Shown here piece after piece: positions 36,801-59,448 of a stretch of 64,000 nt of DNA. The DNA lies in NCBI RefSeq assembly GCF_947623445.1, contig NC_135246.1, positions 16,041,856-16,105,855 on the forward strand, read 5' to 3'. How positions within the stretch are numbered: the first letter of the stretch is position 1; each line of letters opens with the position of its first letter. The translations under genes and the position numbers were made by a program. Origin of the DNA: Clavelina lepadiformis (lineage: Eukaryota > Chordata > Ascidiacea > Aplousobranchia > Clavelinidae). The notes under the pieces were generated by a model that did not search any database, was not told the DNA's origin, and saw only the letters and a list, made by a program, of their open reading frames with translations.

Positions 36801-37984
36801 AAGGATAAAATCACAGATGAAGTTGATGTTACCACTGTAAAAGATTACATGCAGGTGAAACATTGTGTTTGGTGGATTCTGTAATTAAATAAATTTCTCT
36901 ATGGCTTTCACCATCTCGCCAGATAGAAGTCAAGTAGTTTTGCAAAACGTTAATTCAAAATGTAGTGAGCAATGCTTGATGTACAGTACCTTAGTAATAT
37001 GGATGAAACCCCAAGCTATCTTGGAGGAAAGGAAAATTATTGGAGACAGCTCTCACTTGAAGTCCTACCAAGACAGAGCATCATGTATGACATCATTGAG
37101 TATTTAAAAACGAAATCGCCAAGTCAGCGATTACAAAATGAGATGCCCGTCTTGCTATCAAGGCCGGTTACGCAAGAAGTTCAATTGGAACAATTCCGTG
37201 TGATCTCAAGATTGCCGTAAGCTTATAACAATTTCCTTAGTAAACTATCCAACGTGGTATTTAGTAGTTAAACTAATACTTTCTATTCAGTTCACCACCA
37301 AGTAGCGCATACCCTTTCATTAAAGCGGTTGTCAAGCCACAAGCCTCAGGGGGTGCTACTCAACGACGATCAGTCCAGTCTAGGCGGAGAGTTGCCAAAA
37401 TGAAGAAAATGTATGGTATGGACTCAAGCAATGATCATGTCAAGCGTGATGAGGTTCACCAGAATTTTCTATTCTTTGATTTTCCTTTTAGTTATGTTTT
37501 AAAGTTTCCAGTATTTTTTTCAATCAACAAAATAAATGAGCGGTCACTGCTGTGCATGTGTCGAACGTTATCATGGGTTTAGTATTGGAAACAATTTTAA
37601 CAACTACACCACAAGTTCCGACTTAAATCTATATATAACAATGAGTTTGTGTTACAGGCGCAAGATCTTACTGTCCGTGCCACTTCATCTCTCTCCAGAC
37701 AGGTTGATATTGCAGAAAATCTATCCCATCCCGCCACTACCTCTCCTAAACCTACTGCCCCGTCCACTGTCAAGCCCTCGACAGGTGTCAGGAGGGAAAC
37801 TAGACCTGCACCTGACGTGGAACCAGAAGAGCAGGAGGCCCGGGCTCTTTACGAGTGGACGTGCGACCTTAACCTGGACGAGATAAATAAGGGGATTTTT
37901 CCTTCTAGCGCATCGAGGCCTGAGTCAGCCCCGAGATCTGTATCTTTTTCTTCTCAGCTCACGAAAAGAGTTTATGCGACATAA
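33886..37984 (+). CDS. Conserved IQ-motif protein resembling CXorf58
   Basis: Seven phase-consistent exons: 33886-33956, 36002-36101, 36255-36455, 36723-36854, 36987-37216, 37291 to about 37453, 37658-37984; about 407 aa. The donor of exon 6 is uncertain (37438 and 37453 both fit). Exon 2 encodes an IQ-like helix (ATIERAYLSYRDRQ), a possible calmodulin/light-chain binding site. Exons 3-5 hold a globular domain with RVRFRFGGTEFPPIILFKIY, YISGKRII, MGHRKFYDQMI and GGKENYWRQLSLEVLPR. I associate this architecture from memory with the uncharacterised CXorf58 family, often considered testis/cilia related; that assignment is tentative and no function is established. The C-terminus is basic, then Ser/Pro-rich. 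Intron 1 carries several transposable-element copies. Confidence 0.8.
34618..34925 (-). mobile_element. LINE-like 3' end, copy 2, with (ATTC)n tail
   Basis: Inside intron 1 of the gene above. It has the same body as 31462-31690 (CCCTCGAGGCCTTG, AAAGATATTAGCGTC on the plus strand) and, in reading orientation, ends in a long ATGA/ATTC tandem at 34618-34670. The two copies differ by internal indels, so they are separate insertions. Confidence 0.7.
35174..35597. mobile_element. hAT-type MITE with 8-bp target duplication
   Basis: A 424-bp element beginning TAGGGATAGGCCGATACGAA and ending ...CACATCCCTA, with inverted subterminal GGTTCG/CGAACCC motifs. It is flanked on both sides by the 8-base direct repeat GTTTGTAT (35166-35173 and 35598-35605), the duplication size of hAT transposons. 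No coding capacity. A diverged copy lies at 48674-49000. Confidence 0.85.
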
Positions 37985-39084
37985 CAATTTCTGTATGTCG
38001 TAGTTTACTTCATTTTATCAATTATTATTTGTGTTTTTTGGTATTATACTGAATTTGTATTATTATGTACTTCTTGTAAACGTTGAAGGCCAACAAAACA
38101 CTTAACTGCCTAAAACTGCTGAAAAATACCATTAAAAGAAACTGTTTTGTACTGTGAAGAACGCCTAATCAGGTTATATTGTTGGAAATGTATTACAGGC
38201 ATAGAAGGTTTAAACAGGAAAACAAAGCACGCAAAGAGCAAAACAAAAAATTTTTTCGTTAAAGTGAAAGTTATTTGGAACTGTGGAAAGAGGACAATTA
38301 CCGTAATAGGCATTTTGAACAATATACTACATTATAAATTAAACCCATACAACAAGAAATATTCTTAACTAGTTTTGGCTGCAACCCCAAACCCATAAAA
38401 GCATCAACCTGATTACAGCATTGTTGAGTTTTATAGCAGTATGTAAGAAAGCTAACACACTACAAAATGCAACTTTTAACACATGGTACTTGATATAGTA
38501 CTACAAAAGTATTCGGCCAATAATATGAAGCTTTGGAAAAACACATTCTACCAAGTGCTTTCAGAACATTTTAAAGAAACTTTTGTGCAACTTGCCACTG
38601 GGTTGTTGCAATTTAGCTCTAAAAAAATCATTTTATTCATCTAAACAATTGTAATTGACAGACCAATAGAAATAGTAGCAGCACTAATTATTTGGAAACT
38701 GCAGAATTTTGTGACGTGCGTAACTGACCAAAAAAGCTTGCCTCAGTATTACAACCAGTTGTTCAAATCATAACAATTCTATCAGACCGGTTAGAAAATC
38801 ATTGCAGCCATAATTTAATTTATTATTGTGGGCTTACTGAAGCAGTGCTATGGAAAGTAGGAACTACAACAAAATAAACAAACTTTCTCAGAAAACAAAA
38901 AATGCATACTGTTCTTGGAAACGCAACAAAATCACCTTTGACGTGGACATTGTCATAGCCAAATGAAACAGAAAATATTGTATATCCTACAAGTTGTAAT
39001 TCAAAGCGAGAGGAAGTGACAGTGAACTATGGGCACATGCAGGCACGAATGTTTGTCGCACGGAGTGTACTACAAACATTTACA
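37985..39084. other. Tail-to-tail spacer before CUL1
   Basis: These 1.1 kb between converging stop codons contain only 3' UTR-like AT-rich sequence. No coding exon is seen. Confidence 0.6.
38819..38824 (-). terminator. Candidate CUL1 poly(A) signal
   Basis: AATAAA on the minus strand, 260 bases past the CUL1 stop. Another AATAAA on the same strand is at 38632-38637, so which is used is open. Confidence 0.4.
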
Positions 39085-48196
<9,112 letters not shown>

Positions 48197-48673
48197 TTTG
48201 CTCGGTGGAGAGGCAGACTCACTGACTGCCGGCAAATTTCTCGGTGAAGGTTCGACTTCAGTTGGTGAGCGGCTGGGCCCTGATGAGGAGTTTGATGAAG
48301 CAGAAGCAACCCGTTTCTTCCTTCGCTTTGCAATCTTGAAGCTTAAGTGACACTTGCTAAAATCATGAGTATTTCAAAGATCACAAAAATATAATGTAAT
48401 GGCTTACTTTCTGTAAAAGATTAGAATGGCAGCCTAAAAAGTGTTGTTTCAAGTAAGGAGCATAAGCAATGCTTATTAAGCATTAACTACGTAAAGATGT
48501 TGAAACCGGTGTATACAAATTTAGTAGCTCTGTAACAACCAAAGACAAATAAATTTTCTCATCAGCCGATAAACTTGCTGGACATAGTTGTCCAATTTCA
48601 TGACTTGACTATTGTACCTATGGCTGGTTTGTATATACATATCATAAAGTGACGGTATGACAAAAATACAAAC

Positions 48674-49000
48674 TAGGGACAGGTCGATTCGAGCCCAAAC
48701 CTTAATGCATTCATAGAATATTGCCTGCGTGGAAGATGCGGGTAAACACAAATACTAACAATGTCGAAACCAAATATAATATTACTTATATATAAATTTA
48801 TCGACTTTGATAAGAAAAGATCATCTCTCTTCCTGGCTAAGTTAAACTAGAATCAAGATTTCTTATTGAAGATTCTTTAATAATTTTATAATTTTTAGCA
48901 ACTACATCACATTCCTACCAAGATTTGATACAAATAGACTCAGCATTCATTCGAGTCAACCTTTATGATATTCAAATTTGCACAAGCCCAAATAATGACA
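48674..49000. mobile_element. Diverged copy of the 424-bp hAT-type MITE
   Basis: Begins CTAGGGACAGGTCGATTCGA and follows the element at 35174-35597 through ATATAATATTACTTAT and CATTCGAGTCAACC. The right end has lost the clear CATCCCTA terminus, so no target duplication can be read. Confidence 0.65.
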
Positions 49001-50846
49001 ACGTGCATTTAAGCCATTGATGGAAACACAATTCACTGGTTTAGCCTATTATATCTTCAGTTTACTGGTTTACCATGACTGTAACTCTGCATATGTGTAT
49101 GTGTAAGTCCTGTGGCAAGCCAGTACATCAATTTCCTACAAAGAGAGCTTGATAGCACGGTTGATACAAGCTGATCTCCATGGTGCAGAAGCAAAATTCT
49201 GGTGTGTACCGGGCTCTCCGGCGTCTGTGGTAAGCAAGACGCGGTTTTAAGAATAAAAAAACAAAGAAAAAGATGGTATCTCCTTTTTTTAGACAGAAGG
49301 CTCTTCTCCTGACCGAAAACATCTTGGTTGTGATTCTGCCATACTCTGCAGTCTGGTGACAGTCTAGGAATGAGGAAAGTCCTTGTATGACATAAACCCA
49401 GCGATGATTTCTCATTGTTTGAGCACCGGTTTACAAGCTGGCCTTCGCGCAAGTTACAATGGTCAAAAATATTTTTATTTGCTTTTTTATGTTGTATATC
49501 AAATAACTTCCCTGAATTGGCAGATTGGGCTACCGCGGAGTATGGCAGTTTAGGCCGAGAGCTTATCTGTGGTCTAAGATCTATGCAGAAACATAAATCA
49601 GGTGTGCAGGTGTTCAACAACCTAGCCGATGTGCATTGCGCGAAAGATCGGCTCTTAATATTAGAAAAGAAAGAAAAAAGTATTGTCGCTTTTTTGAGAC
49701 CACTCTTCTCTCACCGAAAAAACAGGCATGTCACTTTAACCTTCTGGTGTGCGATACCGTTTTGGCAAAAAAATCTCGGGTCTGCTCTCGCCATATATTG
49801 TATTCTGGCAGATTGGTAGCGGTACTGGCTAAACAAAACCATGCAGCACTTTAAGGATAAGATGTGAATGTAAAATGCAGAAATGTCGGCTCAATCGTTG
49901 TCAAAGCTGTTAGAGCATCGGGCTAGTCGTAATGTGACAAAGGTTTGCTAGGCTATACCGTGACACTGTCTTTGTAATAGGCCTACTCTTACAGACCTTA
50001 AAAAGCAAGTTTCAGTTCACTTGTCTGCTAGGCTATATGCCGGTACTTTTTATATCATAGGCTCATTCATATCATAGGCTAGTAACAGGGGTTCTAGCCT
50101 AATGCATGATGGTTCATCGCTAGTTCTGCCAGACTGCCCTCTGGATAGCTAGAGCAGTTCCCAAATACTATACCGTACAAGTATAGGCTACCGAAATATA
50201 TATTTTTATACGGTGCTGTACTTGCATTTGCATTTGGTTGGTTTCCATGTCATGCACTGATAATTGAATAATAGTGATCACAAACAGGCCTACTGGCTAA
50301 ATACTGACACAAACTACGGTCAGTCGCCAGATGGTACCAGCAACGATACAAAGAAATTTCGATATAAAGAATTCTTTATATCGTTGGTATCAGAGTGACA
50401 AAATCTTGGAATTCCACAACGAAACAGCCAGATTGTTAGAACATAAACTCACAAATGCGAATTTTTCAAAGTACCTGCGGAAATACTTTTCGCAATACTT
50501 AAGCCTAGTTATTTTGTCTTCAACTAAAGTCTAGTTAGTCGACAACGAAAAGTCACCTAAATAGCCTAACAAAGAAAAAAACAACGACTCCATATCGGCC
50601 AAAACTTATAAGGCCAATTCAACAAACAGAAATTTTACGTCATAATGAACAGCCTGCTTTTAAAGCTGTTTCTTTCAACCTTTGTGCAGTGTCCTCTGGC
50701 GCCCACTAAGCGCAAAGATCCACACATTACAAGATCTTGTCACAAATTTAGGGGATAGTCCCTAAAGTAAAGACAGGATCTGGAATTTACTAATTTTGTA
50801 ATAAAACTTTCACTGATTCTCTAATATCTATCAGTAATGATAAACA

Positions 50847-51189
50847 CAGAGCTTCTAAAACTATGGGTCGCGACCCCGTTTGGCGTTGCAAAATGTAATT
50901 TTGGGATCGTGAAAAAAATTCAACTTATATGAATTGAATTGTTTTATGTTAATTTCTTATTCGCTTTCTTGTTTCCATTACGCGATTCTTTTATTATTGT
51001 GCAGTTGCTTCCGTGGATTGTGTGGGTGGTGCATTTGAATGATTTCGCCATAGACAAACTATCACTTGAGATTTGTGATGGAACGTTTATTGTTTTAATA
51101 TCATTAACGCGTAGGCTACCTATTAAGAAGTCACATAGAAATTTCTTTTTAAAATGGGATCGCAAAATAAAAAAGTTTGAGAAGCCCTG
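50847..51189. mobile_element. hAT-like MITE, 343 bp
   Basis: Left end CAGAGCTTCTAAAACTATGG then GTCGCGACCCC; right end is the inverse, ...GGGATCGCAAAATA...AAGTTTGAGAAGCCCTG. Terminal CAG..CTG with a TTCTCAAACT-type repeat is typical of hAT non-autonomous elements. I could not see a matching 8-bp duplication. Confidence 0.7.
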
Positions 51190-51474
51190 ACCGAGACCTA
51201 ACCGCGTAACAGCTAAAGCTTTTGAATAGTGACTAAGAAATATGTCACACATTAGCCGAAAGATACACGTAGAAATTAATTTGGTTTGGTATACTATCAT
51301 AATCTTTAACTCAGACTAAGGGAAGTCTTTGCACCATTTAAACTCGGCCATGATTCCTCACTTCTCTAGCCTCGGTTACCGAGCTAGTCTTTGTGCGAAT
51401 TCCAATAGACAAACACAAAGATTTCTATTTTGTTACTTAACAATGGATTTCCCGAATTTGGAACTATTTAAGCG

Positions 51475-51610
51475 ATCCGTTAAACAGGAGCAAGAGTCAC
51501 AAATGCCTTGCACAAGGGCATCAAAACGGTGGCGCTAACACCACTAGATGGGCATCGAACACGACGCGGCCGCTAGACCAGCACTCTAGCTACTCGCCTA
51601 CCGAGCCTTA
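51475..51610 (-). mobile_element. tRNA-derived SINE, second copy
   Basis: Minus strand: GGCTCGGTAGGCGAG head, B-box-like GTGTTCGATGCCC (51550-51562), then GGCGCCACC-like and GTGCAAGGCATTTGTGACTC with CTTGCTCCT. This is the same body as 21829-22022 in opposite orientation, with diverged head. Confidence 0.78.
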
Positions 51611-53406
51611 TAGGCGCAATGCTTCAGTGGCGTTCAACACCACACAGTCATGCTACATGGCACCCTTTCTTTAAAGTTTCGGATTTCTCGGAGCATTCTT
51701 CACATGTAGGCCTAATTATTATTTGCGTGCTGTACCGCAAACACAATGTCAAAGAATGTCTTTTGTTTCGGTAGTTCGAATAAACGTTTCTGCTCTACTG
51801 TTGTGGCAGAGAAGGTCGCGTAGCCTTCATTGAAGCCAGGTCAGCTCATTGACGCAGACACGTGATCTCACACTGCACTTATTATTCACTAAAGTACAAA
51901 GTAAAAAAGGCTAGAAATAAGTGCCAATAAAAGCAATAGAATTGAGCAACAATAACAAAAGGTATTCTTCGATATTTGTAGTACTGTATTTGCAGTAGCT
52001 ACCTTATACGAGCGGTACTGTGTTTGTTCCAACATGACGATTTTTATGATGCAAATGAATGTGGTGTTCTGCCGTTACCTAGCATTGAGGACGGAAAACA
52101 CTACCGGTTCAGTAGTAATTACTGTAATATTAATACTGCTGTTTTTTCATTTGTAGTTTTTCATGCATATTTATAACATAATATAATAGTTACCCTATGG
52201 AAGAATTTTGAAGTAAAATGGTGTCTATATTCTTTACATGTTTCAATATGCTCAAAAGCTAATTTGTTGTTTTCTTTTTGTAATGTTCGGCAACTCTGGT
52301 AGAATATCGAAATCTTGTGCAGTTTTACCTGTATATAAGTAGGCCTACTATCTATAAGCATATAGGCAAATAAATTGGCAGGCTATATATAATCGATATT
52401 AGCACTACATTGTTACAACTTGCTGTTAAAATAATCTGGAGTTTTAAGTTAACTGAGATAGCCTCTACACGGTTTTAAAATATGTGTCAAACTATTTCAT
52501 GGCCGCAAGTAGCGTATTTTGCATCTAAAGGTGCCGACTGCGGGATAGCCTAGGTTTGCGATGAATTGCTGAAAACAGCAAACAACATCTTACTAGCATA
52601 TTGCTAAAACAGATTCCATAGTCTTGGCTCAAATTGCAAGACTGTGGAATAACAACATTTAGTTACATTCTTACATTGACTTATAGTATTCTAGGGGATC
52701 TTACCTAAGCCGCAATGCCAGGATAACCCAAATTCTATAACAAAAACCTTTGGGAAATTCTTTAATATTTTCCAATACTTTTATCAAAAACATAACCCAA
52801 ATTTTCAAAATTCTCAGACACTATCACATGTGTTGTTAAGTTTTAATTTTTGACCTCGTAGTTATAGTTTATTTTTGGAGTCTATTGCGTATAGGCTATA
52901 AGTTAGAAGGATTATTTCAGTGTAGGTATATCACTGTATTTATCTGCAAATTAAACAGTCACATACGAGCAAATTTTTGTGTAATATTGTGTAATGTGTA
53001 GACTGCCTAAAAACAAAACAGTTGTATGCGCCTAAAGGTCAATTAGTGTAGCCTACTTCCCACATTAGCTTTTTGTGCAATAACATATTATGGGGTAAAC
53101 ATGTCGATAAACAGGATATTTGAAAAGACACAGTAATACATCATGAAACTTATAGTTACAGCGTAAAGTAAAACGCACAAAGACATAAATATAAGTGGCA
53201 ATATGATACAGTTGGGTAAATTGTCATGACTACAGAGCAACATGTTTGCAATAGACTATAAGTTAGTCCTTCTTCGGCAATAAATTGCTATTGTATTTTT
53301 ACAATCCTTTAGAGTTTAGGCTTAAACGCCTGGATCTGCAGAGCATTTAAGCGCAAACAAAGTTTAAAAAGATTTGCCCAAAACAGCAAAGTTATTTCGT
53401 TGAAAG

Positions 53407-56400
53407 TCAAGGTTCTTTTTCCCAGCCTCCAGCCATCAAAGTCGTCTTGTTGAAAGTGTAGCCAAAAGTTTCCATATCGTCTTTGAAAAATTGTAAAAGT
53501 CGTTCAACCACATCTGGTTCAACTTTTGAAAAATATTTTTTTATAACAGCGGCTGGATCCTTTGACTTGTTAATAACATTTTCATGAGATATGGCGTCTA
53601 ATGATGAGTTTAATTTTGCAGCAATCCATTTTGCATCTGCAACAGCAATTATTATGTAAACACTGCAAATAAAACCGATATTTTCCAATCGTGGAGCCTA
53701 CGCCTTTAAAACTTTAACAACAAAGTTCTTCGCAATTTCCTCAACGCACCTGCGAGGTTTTTAGCATCTTTTTATACCTGTATAAAAAGTTTCCAGTTTA
53801 GTGATGTAGTTGAAAGGGTACCGGCATGGATCGCAATGAGATAACATAGGTCGAAAGTGTACGTCTAAATTCGTTATACTTTTGGTCCCGTAGTCTGCAA
53901 CGTAACGGGCAAAATCGGCGAACTCCATAAAGTATCCATCCTCTGGCCTACAGGATTAGAACAAAATAAATTGTTATCCAACAAAAACAAAATCATCTCG
54001 ACTCATTATAAAGATGCAGTTCACAAACACACAAAACAAGTTTCACCCTTTCCATTTTCCATATTTATTTGGATAGTCTAACATGCCAGGATAGCGCTTG
54101 AAATACATGTCATAGCAAACTGTTTTGGTGAACTTGTCTCCCCAGCCAGATATCATCCGCGCCAGAGGATGCCGAACGTTCATTAATCTAACAGCATTCT
54201 CATCCTGTACATAAGTGTGGGCACAAGTTTTATATAAAAATACATTTAGTTATATTAGATATATTTTAATTTTAATACGTCGTGGTAGTATAAAGCATCG
54301 CCATGTTGGCAGTTTACCTTTGACAACTCTATTCTCTTTTCGCCGCTTAAACGAGCCCAAGCCTCGTTATTGCTGTTGACCATTTTTATCCAAAAACCAT
54401 ATTTTTTTGCCTCGCCTGGAGCTCGAAGTTTCCACATGAAGTTGTTCCAGGTTGAACTTCCAGCTTTTATCACGAGACACGTCAAATAACGATGAAAGTA
54501 GCTCGCGGCAAAGTTGCCAGTGAACTTACCTGCAAAATAAAGTTAACGTCATGCAATCACCTTGAAAACAGCAGGTTTGAGGTATAATAAACGAATGCAT
54601 TCACAGCAAAGTGGTCCTACTAAATTTTGCAGTTGACACTGATAAAGATAAGCTTACATGCCTACTTCTTTTATATTTTAATCAACATGAGGTGGTTAAA
54701 GCCCAGACATTCTCAAGAACCGTACATAGGCTACTGCTGGTTCAAGATGTGAATTAAGGTAAATCACAACACATGTAAAGTACATGAATGTCTATAGCGA
54801 GGCATTCTAACGTTTAACCAACGTTTCTGTTTCTGTCGTTTAACTGCAGAAAATTTAGGAGCAAAGTGACATAAAACCAAAATAGGAAAATAAATCAACT
54901 CCAATAATAAATAAATGATTCTATTTGGTCTCTACAAAACTTTCTGAAATTGAAGGCGCAAAAATATATATGTTTGAATATAAGTTTTGATAATGGAAAC
55001 ATACCGTTTGCACTTTTCAATAATTATGAACCGGAAAAATGCTTTTCATCTGTTTCCAATATGTCAAACCAAGACAAAAAAGCAAAACGAAATATTACCC
55101 AAATCGGGTCTATGTGATGGTATTATTTTTACAAGAACGAAAAAGAAGAAATAGCTTATAGAACAACGCCTAATAACATGTCCCAAACAAACTATAATGC
55201 GTAGTTTACTTCCATATGCAATTGAAAATAAGAAATAATTTCTATAAGGTTTCATTTTGATATAGAACGAAATAATCAGCTTGATGAGATGATAATCATA
55301 TTTACAGTAATAGTTAAAAACATTACCAGAGCACGAATTACGACCAGGGAGCGCGTATCCCGATTTCCTATTCCCGAAATTACGTCTGTGATGTTTACCA
55401 CCATATAACGCTATTTACCAAGTGTGCGACATAACGTAGCACAACTCGTTATACCTATATGCCACAACCATAAAACTGTTTACCCACTGGAGTTGATAGC
55501 ATTATAGCTACGGGAAAACTGTTGGTGTTTCACATTAAGTATCTTTGCCATCCATTTTCAAATTTTTGACCCGTGGGCCGTGGCCACTTTGTATTATATA
55601 GCAACCTGAAAATTTGTTTTGGTTGTGAAACTTAGATTCGAGTTCCTTATTTGAGTCACCAAGTTTGAATTACGAAGTGTGACCGTATTTGTATTTTAAA
55701 GTTACTTACTTACTTACTTGGTATGCTAATTGAAGATATGGAATGCACAATAGTTTATCTGCTCATTCCTATACACTTGCATTTCTGCATTTCTGCGTTT
55801 TAACCATAAATGCTTCAATGTTGTGTTTTTGCTGTATATGCTTCATACAATGCATTCGTGTTACGTACACAATTGTTACCGTGTTACCCCACAATTATAC
55901 CACAACTGTTACCCTCTTCCCTCGTGGCAGTTAGCTTTGCTCGTTTAATAATTAACTCGCATATTAATTCCTTTACCTGTTTTTATGACATTTTCCCAGT
56001 TTTGTTTGTAATCGACTCCACGCAGCCCACACATCCTTGTAACGTTCGCAATTCTGTCTTTAAACCTTTTGCCGATTTCGTCTTGACGTTGTTCTCCGTT
56101 GATCTTATCAATTTTACATGAAACGAAAAAAGCAAATTAAAGTAACATGTCCAGTCACCAAGATCATCGAACAGGAGCAAGCAGAATGATTAATAATTTG
56201 CCCAAAGAAATTATTGCAATTGCTTATCATAAACCCCAAAGCATCAGTATACCCGTAGCTCTATAAAGAGTTGCAGCTGACTGAAAACCTGCCCTATATT
56301 TAGCTTGTGCCGTTGTCATTCGTTTCAATTTCATCCAGTTTCATTCTTCTATAACATGTAATGGGCAATTGTGCAACCGTGAGATGCTGATACAATTTAG

Positions 56401-57188
56401 GCAACGTGTTGAAACTGTTTTCAACCTGCATTTTCGTCTTTATTTTTGTTTGAAGTTATTAATATGCAGTGTAATGGGCAAAAAGATACGACGTGAAGAA
56501 ATGAATTTTACCCCCACTTAAGCATTGGATGTGAAATGTGTATATTTAATTTCAAAACGCCTGCAACATGTTGTTTATTTATTTTACAGCGTAGACCTGC
56601 TTAATTGTGATGACAGGGTATTTTAGACCAAGAATCGCAAGTTGCAACGGCGTCAGTGGTATATTAGTCACTCATGCAGTTTGCGATGCCGTACAAGCTT
56701 TGAAGTAAAAGTTTAACTTCGTAACACATTTAACTCCAAGCATAGAAAGCTATAGAAAAATTAAATCGTCAACAGGATCTCATTTTATTGCGTCCGCCCA
56801 TATATCCAATATAGTGTCCGTATTTAAAATCTTTGTCGTGTGCAAATTGCATAAATGGAAAATGTTGATGTAAATCAGTTGGGTTGCAACCAACTATCTA
56901 AAGATACCAACAAAAACAAATGACTTCTTTCATCGCCAGTTTTGTTTGTACGGTACAAAGCTTTTAATGAAATCAAGATGATGTACTACATGCAACTTCA
57001 CATCTTATTTTATTATTCCAACTTACCCACTCCACTGATTTCGGAATTTTAGTATTCTGCGTGGTTCCTTGGTTTCTAACCAACCGTTTTAAGTCGACAA
57101 GGTAAACATGGAAGTGTGGTAAAATCAGGAAAAGAGCTAGAAAGCAGACAAACAGTAGAAGGATCGCACGACGACTTCTTATTCTCAT
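53407..57188 (-). CDS. Carbohydrate sulfotransferase (Sulfotransfer_2 type), complete
   Basis: Six phase-consistent exons: 57188-57027, 56103-55977, 54529-54318, 54204-54047, 53947-53778, 53636-53407; 352 aa, the usual size for CHST8-14-type Golgi enzymes. Residues about 8-26 form an uncleaved signal-anchor after a basic MRIRSRR start, giving type II Golgi topology. The 5'-phosphosulfate loop is VIKAGSSTW (116-124); the 3'-phosphate motif is VRHPLARMISGW (177-188). CDPCRYPFNYITKLETF is the conserved CxPC..Y..I.K.ET block, and the tail has FGYTFN. Known chemistry: transfers sulfate from PAPS to a sugar hydroxyl or amine on glycans; the acceptor cannot be predicted. Exon 2 (42 codons, MCGLRGVDY) was inferred from phase and splice sites and is the least certain part. 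The same exon lengths recur in the neighbouring copy at 62897. Confidence 0.9.
55708..55724. repeat. (TTAC)n microsatellite
   Basis: About four TTAC units between exons 3 and 2 of the sulfotransferase. Confidence 0.75.
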
Positions 57189-58589
57189 CTTTATGTCCTG
57201 TCATGGATTTCTTCAGTGAAAACACCGGCTCCAGTAGAAACTACTCGCTTAACTACTGAACATTACTGTAGTAATAAGCAATAAACAATCGTGTTCACTT
57301 TATAACTAAATATAAAAAGTATTTTACAGAAGCAAGAAAATGCAAAGTAACGCGGATCGAAAGCATGGTTGAGGCGATGACCAATGAACATGTTTCTGAG
57401 TCTAGATAACCGAAATAAGCCTGAACACTTGCAACAATCCTACATTAATTGTATGCGATATAATAAGGTCTGACTAAATTGCTAATTGTAAACTTGTAGC
57501 TGATGGTGACTTGTAATTTCACATCTTGATGGTTGAGTTCGTTTGAATTTTACATTTCATTTTGCAAACACTTACTTGTAAAAATTAGGTTAATGATCGA
57601 CGGTGTTCAACCAAACCCTTTTTAAGTCTAGCAGACATTTCAAGCTATTACAGCAGTTTATGTTTTAAATCCATATTTAGGTTTTGCTTCTCCGTGGTTT
57701 TCAAAATTGTAATAATGCAGCTGATGTAACTAGGAGTAACACATGGAAGAGACAATTATGTTACAATAATCCCACATCAATCTTACAAATATTTTATAAT
57801 GACAAAAAAAAGCAAATTTAATAAGAAAGATACGAAGCACATTACGGTAAAGCAACCTTTACCGTCTTGGTTGGTAACACAAACAAGTAAAATATACATG
57901 TCTTCGTTTTGTCACCTTTTAAGTAGGAAGCCTTTGAATCTAGTTACAAAATTTATATTATCTGGCAGTTCAAATTTTACCTCGTCTGCTACCTTTAAGC
58001 TGTTGTTTGTTGAAGATAATGCCATCGACAACCGGTGCTTGGCCGAGGTTTTACTAGCCATCGGTATTAAATTGGTGAGGTAAACGAGTTACGAGAGTTG
58101 GAAAATCGTAAAAATGACCGGTAAACACAAAAGCAACAGCAATGTAGTACGCCGGTTACTTAGTCTCATCTTAATACTTTGTCTTACTCTATATGAAATC
58201 ACAAAATGGCTGCCACTTCTTTTGGCCCTAGTAACAAAGTGCTTGAACAATTCTGTTGATCAAACAACATAAACCTGGAGCTCGGTGTGTAGGAAAAAGC
58301 TGTTTATTAGTTTGGCCGTGCTAGACTAGTCTTACTCTATTTTAGACCAGGAGAAAAACACCAGGCCGCGGCAATGAGCAAGCGGCCACGCAGGTCAACG
58401 TGGGCAAGTTACCATGCCCGACACGTTGCAATAACAATTTATAAATATAACTCTATAACCAGGTGTCATTATTGTTCATGGTAGAAGCGCATTTACAGTA
58501 AAGCCAAGTTTCTGTCAATTGGATTTATGAAATTACGTAAAATGCAATTGCCTACAAACTGGCTTAAGTACAGTGAACTTTCCTGATGC

Positions 58590-59448
58590 AAAGCGCGTTG
58601 ACATGGGGCCAATGGTGCGGAAGAGCGCGTGGAATGGGGCACTCATACCAGGCTCAACGGTCGGGCAACTAGTAATTCAACCCGTCTCGCACACTTACGA
58701 GCCCGTTACGCCAACCGTTTTGTCACCGAACCGACGATAGAAAAGTCAACAGAAATGAGACCATCAGAGAAAAGTCAGGCGTAGAAGACGCCATCACTGA
58801 ATATACAAAGAACAAAGTTAAGTTGGTTGGACACGTTGCAAGATCCACCTACAACTGATGGACTTGCGCAATGGTACCCATGCGATGGAAGGTGATTCTT
58901 CGGAAGGCCTCCAAAAAGGTGGAACGATGAATTGAGAAATATAAATGAACTAAAGTACATGCAAGATTAAGAGTAAAATGGAAGAAAAACTGTAACCAGC
59001 GAATCGACCCGCGACAGATTGGTCGATTAAAGTGAACAAATATAATCTCATCACTGGAAGAAATGCAAAGTGGGTAATGTTACATACAGTAATGTTGGTC
59101 ATATTCGGTGACGGCATTACTTCTGCATCTATGTGGTTCGATACTATATAATTTCGTTGATGGAATTAATATAGACGCCGTATAAGAGTTTAAAGCGTAA
59201 GGGTTATATTTTTCCTTTATTTGCGCAAGAAACAACAAAAAAAATAAAAGGCGCTGGCATAAAACACACACGCGACATATTTCAGATTTAAAAGGCAAAA
59301 AAGCAATTGACTTGTTAGCTTATTTTTTAAACAGATTTTAATCGAATTTTTCTGGGAATTTAAACGGACTTAAAAATCACCGGGAATTCGACGCTCTGAC
59401 TATTTAACTACGCAAGCGAGGCGAAATTACTAAATTTGAAGTTTGAAA
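58590..59448. repeat. Duplicated block, copy 1 (LINE-derived)
   Basis: Nearly the same as 61934-62830, from AAAGCGCGTTGACATGGGGC to AACTACGCAAGCGA. The plus strand still encodes a degraded non-LTR retrotransposon C-terminus (KLVGHVARS, then KKVER) with stops. One clear indel distinguishes the copies near 59075. Confidence 0.85.

Larger units (their letters stand above)
48197..53406. other. Intergenic region between CUL1 and the sulfotransferase array
   Basis: The CUL1 5' exon and promoter should lie in the first few hundred bases: the CUL1 frame stays open to about 48370, where a ttttag acceptor-like site is seen. The rest is AT-rich with mobile-element copies (48674-49000, 50847-51189, 51475-51610). 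Overlapping frames at 49057-49854 on both strands are fairly long but share no recognisable domain and I do not call a gene there. Confidence 0.5.

Noticed and set aside
49057..49854. Overlapping long frames on both strands (up to 187 codons)
   Set aside because: No domain, repeats within the region and opposite frames equally open; looks like a degraded repeat, not a gene.
57799..58083. 94-codon plus frame
   Set aside because: No recognisable domain or splice context; in a repeat-rich spacer.
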